Shown one piece after another: positions 20,761 through 31,085 of a stretch of 64,000 nt of DNA. The stretch's first letter is position 1. Every line of letters begins with the position of its first letter. The position numbers were made by a program, and so were the translations under genes. The notes below the pieces were generated by a model. That model had not been told where the DNA came from, ran no database searches, and worked only from the letters and a program-made list of their open reading frames with translations. This DNA comes from Larimichthys crocea (taxonomy: Eukaryota > Chordata > Actinopteri > Sciaenidae). The stretch is from positions 4,228,890-4,292,889 of the forward strand of contig NC_040015.1 of assembly GCF_000972845.2 (NCBI RefSeq), in the 5' to 3' direction.

Positions 20761-21500
20761 AATGGGAAAACAACATTACCCTCTGTTGTGAGAGGCCTGG
20801 ACGATGGTTACTCACACTAGCAGCACAGCAGAGAGCGAAGTGGGAGAAAAACAGCTGTCTTTGAGTCGAGGTGCATGAGATAGAATAAGAATAATCTAAA
20901 AAACCCTCAAAACAACCAAATACATCCACAGCAACAATTCAAAGAGCAGGGGGAGTTCAGAGATAATAAGAATAGTTTAAATTAGAAATAGAATTGGTTC
21001 TCTTTCAAATCAAACATCCAGAGATATAAGATGTAACATGTTCTTGAATCCTGCTCTACACTGGCTTTATATGAACTGGTTCAGCTGTCAGGTTCAGTTC
21101 AGTTCAGTTCTATACTGTTCCAGTTGGGTAAGTTCAGTCAGAATAATGTTTTTGATTTTATTGATGGTTTTTCATTTGGTCTAAAAATCATAGTTTGGCT
21201 TTCTTAATTCCATAAGTGGCCAATCAGAACGGTAATTTCTATTGAACCTATAAGCCTACCCACATATCACCTAGTCTTTGTTAACTTGTGTGCTAGGCTT
21301 GAGGTCTAAGTTCCTCTGACATGTGTTGTCAGCTGCAGGCTGGCTGGCCCAGGGAGCAGCCCTGGATGCAAAGGGGTGTGCTGGATGTGATGGGGTGGAG
21401 TTGGATGAGAGTAGACAGCTCTGGCCTCGAACAACAGTACGGCCCTCAGAAAGCTACTCCACCTCAGAGATCAAGACTCCCCTGGAGGGCAGAAGCCTCA
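20760..21500. other. Intergenic, no gene seen
   Basis: Includes a short tandem GTTCAGTTCAGTTCAGTTC at about 21092-21112. Otherwise featureless. Confidence 0.55.
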
Positions 21501-21501
21501 T

Positions 21502-21567
<66 letters not shown>
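21502..21567. repeat. (TG)n microsatellite
   Basis: About 33 TG units with one TT interruption. Confidence 0.97.
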
Positions 21568-21568
<1 letters not shown>

Positions 21569-22262
21569 GTAAATGATTTGAGTTATAGTGACAGAAGTAA
21601 TGTTATGTTTACATGGCATGGTTTTGTGCATTTACAGTATGAGCATGTGCATATTTTTAGGAACACTATACAGTATACTACACAAGATCACACTTGGGTT
21701 AGGTTTTTTCAGCCTCTAGAAAATTGTGAAAAGATATGATCACATATATTATGAATCTGTATTTATTTTTGCCTATAGCTGGTGTGTGCAAAGCTTCGAG
21801 GGTTTGAGTTTCTGTGTGAATGGGCTGGTGACACCCATTGAAACACGAGCCAGCAGTGGGGATAAGGTGATGCTGGTGCAGATCAAAGGCAGGTGGATGA
21901 GTGCTGAGAGGAGGGTAAATGTGCTGATGTGCTGTGGATGCTGTGCTGGACCTGATTATAGCCTCTTCAGCAACACCGGCCATTCAGCAGGACTCCACTC
22001 TCAGCAATGCTGTGGATCTGTTAGGATTTGGACGCCTTGTGGCCTGCTGACTTGTGTTTGTGTTTGCACAGTGCAAGATTTAAGACCCAGTAACAGCTAC
22101 ATGTTCATCACTTGAATCCAGGGTATAAAGCATGAATGAACATAACATGATGACATCACACAACATGAACATAACAAGCTGTACTGCCATGAACTTTGCA
22201 TATATACAGTATATCCTCAACTTTTTAGCACAGAGCGAGCAACAACCTGGGCTGGGAAATAA

Positions 22263-22395
22263 AGCCAATGCAGAAGTGCCAAAAACTGTAATTTCTCAAG
22301 TGGCCACTTGAGGCTGGCTACAAACGTTGTTTAAAGCCTGAAAAAAACAGTTTTGGTCTCTATAGCTAATTCCCCCGTTCATGACAACTGTATGG
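22263..22395 (-). repeat. Dispersed repeat family A, copy 4
   Basis: GTGCCAAAAACTGTAATTTC, CCACTTGAGGCTGGCTACAA and AACAGTTTTGGTCTCTATAG match copy 2 in the same orientation. Confidence 0.65.
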
Positions 22396-22850
22396 GTGAA
22401 CTGTGAGGGTGAATGTTTATACAACTCACCTGTTCAAATGATATTAAGTTAAGATGGCTTTTTGGAGCACCCAGGCGTCATTCAGCCCGCCTCAGGTCAT
22501 TGACAATGAGACAGTGGTTGTCAAGGGATACATGTAGATTTGTCTACATTTTAAACACAGAAACAGGGATTACAGGACAAGAGCTAATTGAAGAATCGAG
22601 TTCCAGTTTTCTAGTATTTCTTAAGATAAGATAAGACGCAGCTATGAGCCTGCTTTCAGCCATGACTTTAGGAAAGTTTGGGAAGATAGGAGCAGGCCGC
22701 ATGCACTCTCAACATACATCTACTAAAAGTGCTTCTTTTTGCAACTAACAGGCTGTTACTATTGACAATATCATGAAAAGAACCCTGCAGAGATAGACTT
22801 TTTTTTAAGTAAAAGTAAATAAGCTTTACTTTTGCAGATTTGGGCTGAGG

Positions 22851-23530
22851 TCCTACAGCAGGGGTCTGCAAATAAGTTTGGACCCGGGCCAATTTTTTTT
22901 TCTGACAATTCCATCGCGGGCCATGACCATGCCTTTCTATTATATTAAAAATAAACGTTATTTAACTTTAGAAATGCATTTAATTTAATTTAAAAGATTA
23001 ATTTGCTTCTATGTGCTGTTATTACGCCCACTGCGTCTGTCATGAAACAGGCAACCTGCCCTAGCAACCTGCCGTAACTAATGTATACAGCAGCGCAGAT
23101 CTGCCGCTGATGTGCATTCACATTCATATTTGATATTTGAGCCGACCTTGTTTGGTTTTGTTTTTTTCATTTAATGAAACACATTTGTTCACGTTGTCCG
23201 TTACAAGAGGGACACAGGACACTTTGATTTTGCACAGGTTACAGCGCACGCACGCACGCACGTGCCAATTAGTGTTCCGACCTGTGCGTCAAGTAAAGAG
23301 GCTGCGAGGATGTTCTGGCTGCTGTCACGTTACTTATCAGCTACTTTTCAATAAATGTTGTGAAATCTGTGGAATTGTTGTATTTTGACAGGAAACATGA
23401 GGTTTAAAAGATATATTTAAAAATATATATATATTTTAAAATAAATCAACGTCATCTAGCGGGCCAGATATAATTGATGGCGGGCCAGTTTTGGCCAGCG
23501 GGCCGCTAATTGCCGACCCCTGTCCTACAG
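22851..23530 (+). mobile_element. Non-autonomous hAT element with 8-bp target duplication
   Basis: The element is 22859-23522 (664 bp). It starts CAGGGGTCTGCAAAT and ends ATTGCCGACCCCTG, terminal inverted repeats matching CAGGGGTC-GCAA. It is flanked by identical 8-mers TCCTACAG at 22851-22858 and 23523-23530, the hAT target-site length. The GGGCC-rich ends resemble Charlie-type hAT elements. No transposase frame is present. Confidence 0.9.
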
Positions 23531-23599
23531 TATTGCTCATTGTGTTAAATCATTAACAATCAAATCAAGCTACAAGATACAAAAAACACCTCAGGTCAC

Positions 23600-24257
23600 T
23601 TGACTGTGTACACAGTGGACCCCTACCAACAGTTCGGTGAGGAGATGAGAGATTCAGCAGGCTGATGATGCTAAACAGATGGCTCAAAGAAACGTGTGCT
23701 ACTCAATCAATAAACTATATTGACAATTTCAACATCTTTTGGGAATACAGGCACCTCTTTAAGGCAGATGAATTTTGCCTTAACAAGTCAGGAGTACAGC
23801 TGCTAAGCTCCAACATTTTTTATTCTCTGTGTCAGACACCAGCAGCTCCTGTCAAGGACAAGAGGCAAGACAAGCCAAAACAACAGATAAGACGGCACTC
23901 TGGCAAGGGTGCTGAGATAAGGACTGACCACGGATGACAGCGGATCCAGCACAATAAGTGGAGTCTCCCCCAGCCCTAACAGGACACCCATTAACCTTCC
24001 CCATCGTCCAGCCCCTCCCACTCCACCACCTCAGAAACAACCCTCAACCAAAAGTCACAGAGCCCCCCCTCTACTCCTCTGAATCAACATATCTGTGAGT
24101 CTGACTGATATGTGCTGGGTCCAGGCTGCAACACTCAATAATCAACAATGTTCTTCCTCAGGAACAGTTAGGGCCCTATGGAGTTCAGGCAGTCTTCTCA
24201 ATCCCTGTGATGACAGGTAACAGAAAAGTGGTTAAACTGCTGAGAAATAAAAAGGGT
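23600..24257 (+). mobile_element. CR1/Rex1-like LINE, ORF1 (esterase-like) part
   Basis: The plus-strand frame reads SGPLPTVR-stop-GDERFSRL, then LNRWLKETC, INYIDNFNIFWEY and LNKSGVQLLSSNIFYSL, the C-terminal end of the SGNH-esterase-like domain carried by ORF1 of CR1/Rex1-type LINEs. It ends NRKVVKLLRNKKG just before the L2 insertion, and its likely continuation starts at about 27080. 5' truncated; one in-frame stop seen. Confidence 0.7.
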
Positions 24258-24677
24258 TCAATTACATTACATTACATTACATTACATTGCATTCAGCAGA
24301 TGCTTTTATCCAAAGCGACTTACCGAGGAGGACATAAGCTGACAAAGGTGTAAAGGAGCACAGAGTAGTTGTTAGTTTTGTTAGTTTTGTTAGGCAGGGA
24401 AGCATTCTCGAAACAGAAAGGTTTTTACAAGTTTTTTAAAGGTAGAAAGGGATGTTGCTGTTCTTGTAGCCGTTGGTAGGTCATTCCACCATTTGGGGAC
24501 AACCACAGAGAAGAGTTTAGAGTGACCTCGCTTTGCGAGAGGCGAGGGTACAACTAGACGGTTTGTATGAGCGGAGCGTAACGCCCTGGTCAGGACGTGT
24601 GAGCATTTAGTAAGACGCTGAGATAGGCAGGGGCAGATCCTGAGATGGTTTTGTAGGCTAGCGTCAGAGCTTTGTGT

Positions 24678-27011
24678 TTAGTTCTGGCAGCTACAGGCAG
24701 CCAGTGCAGGTCGCTGAAGAGTGGGGGTGACATGTGTCCTTTTAGGTTGATTGAAAACCAGTCGCGCTGCGGCATTCTGGACCATTTGCAAAGGTTTGAT
24801 CGCGCAAGCAGGTAGGCCAGCCAAGAGCGAGTTGCAGTAATCGAGGCGGGAGCTGACTGTAGCCTGAATCAGGAGCTGAGCGGCATATTGGGTCAGGTAC
24901 GGTCTGATTTTTCTAATATTGTACAATGCATAGCGACATGACCTCGCTACGGAGGAAATGTGCTCAGAGAGAGAAAGACGATCATCTAGTACCACGCCCA
25001 GGTTTTTAGCAGCATGGTTAGGGGTAATGGTGACAGTACCAATTTTCAGGTTGAAGTCATGGCAGATTGACTCATGGGCAGGGATGACCAGGAGTTCGGT
25101 TTTTGACAGATTAAGCTGGAGATGGTGGTCTTTCATCCAAGTTGACAGATCAGAGAGACAGGCGGAGATGCGTGCGGAGACCGTGGTGTCGTCCGGCTGG
25201 AACGACAGGTATAGCTGTGTGTCATCGGCATAGCAGTGGTAGGAGAAGCCGTGTGAGCGGATAACATGGGACAGCGAGGTGGTGTAGATGGCAAACAGAA
25301 GGGGACCCAGCACCGACCCCTGCGGCACCCCCGTGGAGAGGGTATGAGTCGATGACAGACGACCTTGCCAAGACACATTAAAGGAGCGTCCAGCGAGGTA
25401 GGACTCGAGCCAGGAGTGGGCAGAGCCTGTAATGCCCATGTTAGCGAGTGTGGTTAGGAGTATGTCGTGATTGACTGTATCGAAGGCAGCCGATAAGTCG
25501 AGAAGGATGAGTACAGATGATTGCCCTCGTACTCTGGCTGTTTTTAAGGCTTCTGAGACAGATAGTAAGGCTGTTTCGGTGGAGTGGCCACTTCTGAAAC
25601 CCGATTGCTTTGGGTCAAGTAGGTGGTGATGGGTGAGGAAGTCAGTGATTTGTTTAGAGACCGCCCTCTCAATGGTTTTCGAGAGGAAGGGGAGCAGTGA
25701 CACCGGCCGATAATTTTCAACCGAGGCGGGGTTAAGCGTAGTCTTTTTTAGTAATGGCGTAACTCTGGCTTGTTTGAAGGCCGCTGGAAATACGCCTGAG
25801 GACAGTGAGGCATTAATCACGGATGTGATCGGTGGGACTACTGTAGGAGCGATATCTTGTAGGAGTTTAGAGGGGATGGGGTCCAGTGGGCAGGTGGTGG
25901 GTCGGTTGTTTATGATCAGTTTGGATACCTCGTCTTCCGAGAGAGGGGTGAACGAGGAGAGAGTTGCGCTGTTGTCTCGGGGGAGTAGCAGGTTGTGACC
26001 GGGGGGATCACAAAATTGTTTGCTGATTATCGCCACCTTGTCTGTGAAGAAGAAGGCAAAGCTGTCAGCAGTGAGGTTGGTGGCAGGTGGGGGGGGGGGG
26101 GGATTGAGTAGCGATTTGAAGGCGGAGAAGAGTTTCCGTGAGTCAGTTGTGCTTCTGATTTTCTTGTTGTAATCAGGGCCGGTCCTAGCTATGGGCAATG
26201 TGGGCGGCCGCCCAGGGCGCATTCTCCGTGGGGGGCGCACGAACGCCCGAAAAAGCAAAAAACCTCTGTAATTTTTGATACCACTCATTAAGTTAGCGGA
26301 GCGGGCGTCCCGGGAGCGGGGTGTTGACAAGGCAGAGGGGGGCGTCGGACAGACCGATGGGGGCGCACGCATCCCGGGGCGCACGGCGCATCCAGGGGCG
26401 CACGGGCGGCCGTGAGGGCGCACGAGAAAATGTTCGCCTCGGGGGGCGGTTCGCCCAGGGCGCAAATGTGGCCAGGACTGGTTGTAATACTCCATTTTAG
26501 CAATCGTGACAGATGAAGAGAATGACGCTAGGAGAGATTGGAAGGCTTCTAGGTCAGTGGGGTTGTTGGATTTGTGCCATTTCCGTTCCGCAGCTCTGAG
26601 TGCTGTACGTGACGAGCGGATGGCATCAGTCAGCCATGGGCGGGGCTGAGTGGAGCGTGCAGGTTTGCTGGAAAGAGGACACAGGGTATCTAGGCATGCA
26701 GTTAGTGTGGAACTGAGAGATTCTGTGGCTGCATCAACATCTAGTGGAGAGAAACTGTTGGGAGGGGGAAGGGCAGCAGCGACGACTGAGGCGAAATGGG
26801 CGGCAGACAAGTTGCGGAGATTGCGTCGAGAGATGGTCATGGGTTGAGGGGTGGTAGGTAGTTCTGGGAGGGAAACCATGAAGTGGATGAAGAAGTGGTC
26901 CAAGGTATGTAATGGTGTTACCATTACGTCATCAGTTTTGCAGTTTTTGGTAAGGGTGAGATCCAGTTGATTGCCGTTTTTGTGAGTTGGGGGAGTACTG
27001 ACTAGTTGCAT
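24678..27011 (-). CDS. L2 LINE ORF2 remnant (endonuclease end plus reverse transcriptase)
   Basis: Open for 777 codons. Reverse-transcriptase blocks in order: [43 protein letters not shown] (catalytic YADD) and KNLGVVLDDRLSLSEH, then LDYCNSLLAGLPACAIKPLQ. The N-terminal part of the endonuclease is missing. About 105 codons near residues 175-280 come from the nested hAT-like insertion and are foreign to the family. Near 24745 a frameshift diverts the C-terminus: the expected LHWLPVAARTK-KALTLAYK continues in another frame at 24590-24775. Copying RNA by target-primed reverse transcription is the family role; this copy is not autonomous. Confidence 0.85.
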   Translation of the reverse strand: MQLVSTPPTHKNGNQLDLTLTKNCKTDDVMVTPLHTLDHFFIHFMVSLPELPTTPQPMTISRRNLRNLSAAHFASVVAAALPPPNSFSPLDVDAATESLSSTLTACLDTLCPLSSKPARSTQPRPWLTDAIRSSRTALRAAERKWHKSNNPTDLEAFQSLLASFSSSVTIAKMEYYNQSWPHLRPGRTAPRGEHFLVRPHGRPCAPGCAVRPGMRAPPSVCPTPPSALSTPRSRDARSANLMSGIKNYRGFLLFRAFVRPPRRMRPGRPPTLPIARTGPDYNKKIRSTTDSRKLFSAFKSLLNPPPPPPATNLTADSFAFFFTDKVAIISKQFCDPPGHNLLLPRDNSATLSSFTPLSEDEVSKLIINNRPTTCPLDPIPSKLLQDIAPTVVPPITSVINASLSSGVFPAAFKQARVTPLLKKTTLNPASVENYRPVSLLPFLSKTIERAVSKQITDFLTHHHLLDPKQSGFRSGHSTETALLSVSEALKTARVRGQSSVLILLDLSAAFDTVNHDILLTTLANMGITGSAHSWLESYLAGRSFNVSWQGRLSSTHTLSTGVPQGSVLGPLLFAIYTTSLSHVIRSHGFSYHCYADDTQLYLSFQPDDTTVSARISACLSDLSTWMKDHHLQLNLSKTELLVIPAHESICHDFNLKIGTVTITPNHAAKNLGVVLDDRLSLSEHISSVARSCRYALYNIRKIRPYLTQYAAQLLIQATVSSRLDYCNSLLAGLPACAIKPLQMVQNAAARLVFNQPKRTHVTPTLQRPALAACSCQN
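26166..26488 (+). mobile_element. hAT-like MITE nested in the L2 LINE
   Basis: The element is 26174-26480 (307 bp), starting CAGGGCCGGTCCTAG and ending GGCCAGGACTG, flanked by identical 8-mers GTTGTAAT at 26166-26173 and 26481-26488. GC-rich with repeated GGGGCGCAC motifs. Insert plus one duplication is 315 bp, exactly 105 codons, so the L2 frame stays open through it. Confidence 0.88.
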
Positions 27012-27066
27012 GTCAAATGAGTTGATGAGGGATAGAAAGTCTGTGGCGTAAGCTTTGCCTAGATGG

Positions 27067-28887
27067 GCAATCTATTGAGTATAGCTTGTCAGCCCCAAAA
27101 TTCACCAGTGTCTCCTGTTATCCCCACAAGGTTACCCCTAGTTAATATCAGATCACTAGCCAACAAATCTTGTTGTTAGTAAATGACATGATTATGACCT
27201 ATAATCTAGACTTTTTAACTGATGTCAGTTATCTGCACTGACTAAAACTTTTTTATGATAACTGCGGTTTTTAACATTCACATAAACAATAACATGGACA
27301 CAAATGCCAAAAACTTTGCTCTGTACTTGACACTTTTGGCGTCTTCCAACATGTGAAAGGGCCCACACACACTTAAGGCCACACTCTGGATCTGGTTCTG
27401 GATCTCTAAAGGTGTTGACATTTCTTCTGTTGTTGTTAAGGTCTTGGCTCTTTCTGATCATTTCTGTGCGTTCTTTGACTTACAAATAACTCCAAACATT
27501 CAGTTAAGCTCTGTGTCTGTTAGGAAAAGGTACATAAATGAGAATTCCAGTGCTAAGATTATGTAAGCTATAGCTATGTTACCAACCGTGAGTGCAGAGA
27601 CAGCTCATGAACTATTGGATGTTTTTAACTTGAAAATCTCAAATGTCATGGATGCTGTTGCACCTATTGAAACTAAAATGACCTTGAGCAAACAGAGAAC
27701 ACCATGGAGGAACACTATGATGGTAAAGGCTTTGAAAACAGAAAGCAGGAAAGCAGAGCGTAAATGGAGAAAAACTAAACTTCAAATTCACCATGACCTC
27801 TACAAACAAAGGTCCTACATGGATGAGCGGAGTTATTTTGTGACCATTGGAAATAATCAATCGGATAAAGTGGCTATGACATGGGGTTCCTCAGGGGTCA
27901 GTTCTTGGACCCCTTCTGTTCAGCCTATATATGCTGCCTTTGGGACAAATTCTGCAGAATTCTAATATCAACTATCATAGTTATGCAGATGACACACAAA
28001 AATATATCTCGCACTGTCTCCAGATGGCTGCAGTGCATTGTGTCACTGTTTAGAGCAAGTCAAAAATTGAATGAACCAAAATTTTCTTCAATGAAATCAA
28101 GAAAAAAACTGAGGTCATTGTTTTTGGCAATAAAGAGAAGAGAGTTGCTGTCAGTAAACACCTTGAGTTACTGTCTCTAGAAACTAAAGACCAAGTCCAA
28201 AACCTTGGCTAGCTGATTCATGCCTTCATCCCCAGACAAGACTACTGTAACCGTTTTCTGACTGGACTCCCCCAAAAAAGTATCAAACAGCTGCAGCTCA
28301 AGTTTTAACTAGAACAAAGAGATCAGAGCACATCACCTCAGTTCTCAATCTTTACATTGGCTCCCAGTTAGCCACAGAATAGATTTTAAAGTTATGATAC
28401 TGGTTTACAAATCACTGACTTGTTTAGGTCCAGAATACATGAATGACATGTTAGCAGAGCATAAACCCAGTAGAGCTCTACTGACTCAGGTCAGATAGTG
28501 GAGCACAGAGTTCAAACCAGACACGGTGAAGCAGCATTTAGCAGTTATGCTGCACACAACTGGAACAAACTACCAGCAGGACTGAAATCAGTCCCAACTG
28601 CAAGCACTTTTAAATCCAGGTTAAAACATTTCTCTTTTCATGTGCTTATGGCTGAGCTCTTTTAAATCATTTTAAATCGTAATCTTGGATTTGCACTCTC
28701 AACTGTTTTTTCTTGTAATTTTTTTTTCTTTTTCTTTGCTCTTGCTTTTAACTGTGTTTTAAATGTTTGGTTTTTTATGCTGTTTTATGCTGTTCTTTTT
28801 AAATGCTTTGTCTTTATGTAAAGCACATTGAGTTACCTCTTGGTATGAAATGCACTATATAAATTAAAATGCCTTGCCTTGCCTTAC
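27067..28887 (+). mobile_element. CR1/Rex1-like LINE, ORF2 and 3' end, decayed
   Basis: Continues the element begun at about 23600. Frames give PLVNIRSLANKS (start of endonuclease), a linker region (about 27576-27830), [26 protein letters not shown] (27982-27996) and NWNKLPAGLKSVPTASTFKS. The 3' end reads AAGCACATTGAGTTACC, TGAAATGCACTATATAAA and a GCCTT repeat (28868-28886). Many stops and shifts; inactive. Confidence 0.85.
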
Positions 28888-29530
28888 ACAACAAGAAACT
28901 CTACAAGTTGTAAGTTCTTTGTGTTCTTACTCACCCTGGGTTTTACCTCTCAGGCTACATAGTGCAGTATATTGCAAATTGAAATTATTTCTTGTCCTTG
29001 CTTGTTCCCCACAGCTGTTGGGTGAAGAGGGCATTCCAGTCTTGGTCCTTTCTTAAGGGTGATTCAGCAGAGATCTTAATGTGTTGAATATTTGTGCTGA
29101 CTCCTTGTGACTAGAAGACTAGTAAGAAGCTCTGACAGTTCAGCTATGTAAGGAAATCTCACTGGGATGCTTGGGGCTTTAGTCCTATACACTATAGTAA
29201 AATCAGATAATGTGTTACTATAAAAACAATGGCAGTATAAGCAGACATATATCTAATAAAATAACAAATATCATTTAGTGTTGAGTATCTCAGTTAACAG
29301 CAATCTTAGACCCCAGATAAAATATATAAATATGTGGTGTAGCCTCATGGATAAACATTTCAACAATTACTGCAATTCAGTGGTGTTATTTACATCAGCA
29401 CGTCGAGGTTTTTCATGTTTCATATATTTTCTTCGAGGCCTTGGAGTCATAGAAAGGGTAAAGAAAAACAAAAGGGATATCATCAGAACATTTACATATG
29501 TGGATGGGTGTACTGTGGGTCACAGATATA
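28888..29530. other. Intergenic, no gene seen
   Basis: AT-rich, no recognised repeat or coding signature. Confidence 0.55.
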
Positions 29531-29533
29531 AAC

Positions 29534-29582
<49 letters not shown>

Positions 29583-29584
29583 TC
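29534..29584. repeat. (CTTT)n microsatellite
   Basis: About twelve TTTC units. The open frames on both strands across it are low-complexity artefacts. Confidence 0.97.
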
Positions 29585-29589
29585 CGTCT

Positions 29590-30540
29590 ATCCATTCTTA
29601 AAAAAGAGTCCTTCATATCATCCGTGAATGAAAACATTTAGAAGCTAAATACATGGATTATGATTACTCTAACCCTAAGTAAGGGATGTAGTTAAATAAG
29701 TGCACAGTGAGCAGCAGGTAACACTAGACAAACTGGTGAGGGCAGTAGATTGCACTGACCTGATCAGAACTTCATTAGATCTGAACTAGAGTTCTGTGAT
29801 TTCTGCAAGATTATCCCAATAAAGCAGATCCTGACACAACAGAAACAAGTATCACAAAGAAAGAATATCTGGGTCTGTAATGCCTCACTTTAGTGACCTT
29901 CTAACCTAAAACACCTAATGATCCTATAGAAGCAGTCAAAGATATTTCATGTTAGAAATCACTGTTTTGTGTAAATATATTCTTGGTAATTTTCCTTGTG
30001 CACATTATCTGTTTTGTGTCCAAATATGCTGATCCTCAGTTATATTGAATTTTCTGAGAGGAATAAAGTAGAAATTCAAAGAATGGTGTGGGGAGGAGTT
30101 ATGTAACTTCTCTGTGAAAAATGGGAGGAAATATCAGAGGACGTGTTGTAAAATGAATGGATTCTCAACCATATGTTAGGGAGATCTAAAAACCTCTGTT
30201 TTGGATGTGAATGTCCTCCTTGATCTTTCTCTGGTCGTCCACTGACTCCTGGGCACTCCTGACCTTTGACCTCTTCCCAGTGGATAGTGTGAGTGGCTCT
30301 GCTCTGGTGTTCACACACGTCTGGCTCAGAATTCTGACTTTGTAGTCAAAATTCTTAAAATGCTTACTGACAATTCTGACTTTTAGGAAATCCTAATGCC
30401 ATCTACCATTACTGGTATTCTCTTGCCTATGGGGTGCATTTGTGAAGGGGCTCATGCTGAAAAAAACAGTGTGCATTTTTGAGAGTCCCTTTTTTGCACA
30501 TTTACAACAATATTTGTCAACTTTTGTTAACTATTTTAAA
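29590..30540. other. Intergenic, no gene seen
   Basis: Nothing recognised on either strand. Confidence 0.5.
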
Positions 30541-30541
30541 T

Positions 30542-30668
30542 AGTTAAATCCAAATATTAAATGTTACACCTAAATGTAAATCTAAATGCTAAATTTAAAT
30601 GTTAAATCTAAATGTTAAATATAAATGCTAAATCTAAATGTTAAATATAAATGTTAAATATAAATCTT
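30542..30668. repeat. 12-bp minisatellite, AAATGTTAAATC-like
   Basis: About ten imperfect units of TAAATCTAAATG / TAAATATAAATG in tandem. Confidence 0.85.
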
Positions 30669-30788
30669 GGCCACCACAGGCCACCTCAGTAAGCATGTTT
30701 TCCAAATCATGTAGCATTGGATTCTTGTCAAGGCTAACTTAACTAAACTAGCTAACAGTAGCCAGTAGAGATTTGCTACTAGCACCAA

Positions 30789-30883
30789 TGCACTTTACGT
30801 GTAGCACATTTGTTTCTATAAACAGTAAAACTCACACCGGTAAGTGGGACGTATAGAAACCAATGTGTTACACATAAAGTGCA
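30789..30883. repeat. 32-bp inverted repeat with 31-nt loop
   Basis: The left arm 30789-30820 and right arm 30852-30883 pair at 29 of 32 positions by eye (TGCACTTTA-GTGTA-CACATT-GTTTCTATA). The transcript of either strand could fold into a long hairpin. No transposon family recognised. Confidence 0.8.
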
Positions 30884-30924
30884 GAAGTCGCCGGACATGT
30901 TTGCAGAGCGACTGAGCTACTCGA

Positions 30925-31085
30925 CACCCCCAAAACAGTTTTTTGTACCAGGCTGTAAACATGTTTATTTCTGCTGTGGAGTTGGACATTTTAACATGGG
31001 GACTGACTCACTTCTGTAGCCTGCCTCAAGGGGCAAAGATTTACAATTTTTGGCACTTAGACATTGGCTTCATTTCCGCTTGGTT
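30925..31085 (+). repeat. Dispersed repeat family A, copy 5
   Basis: CCAAAACAGTTTTTTGTACC, CATGTTTATTTCTGCTG, ACATGGGGACTGACTCACTT and TTTTTGGCACTTAGACATTG, in the same order as in copy 3. Confidence 0.7.

Larger units (their letters stand above)
24258..27066 (-). mobile_element. L2-type LINE, 5'-truncated, with nested hAT insertion
   Basis: The right edge is inside the endonuclease domain (KAYATDFLSLINSFD). The left edge is an L2 3' tail, TCGCTTTGGATAAAAGC, then five ATTAC repeats on the plus strand (24264-24288). It lies inside a plus-strand CR1/Rex1-like LINE, between that element's ORF1 and ORF2, so it inserted later. A 307-bp element interrupts it at 26174-26480. Confidence 0.9.

Noticed and set aside
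24958..25998. Plus-strand frames across the L2 element
   Set aside because: They mirror the reverse-transcriptase frame and carry no family signature.
29278..29637. Frames with Phe-Leu-Ser or Lys-Glu-Arg repeats
   Set aside because: Low-complexity translation of the (CTTT)n tract.
30542..30668. Possible CRISPR-like array
   Set aside because: Short imperfect tandem units without unique spacers; a minisatellite in a vertebrate genome.
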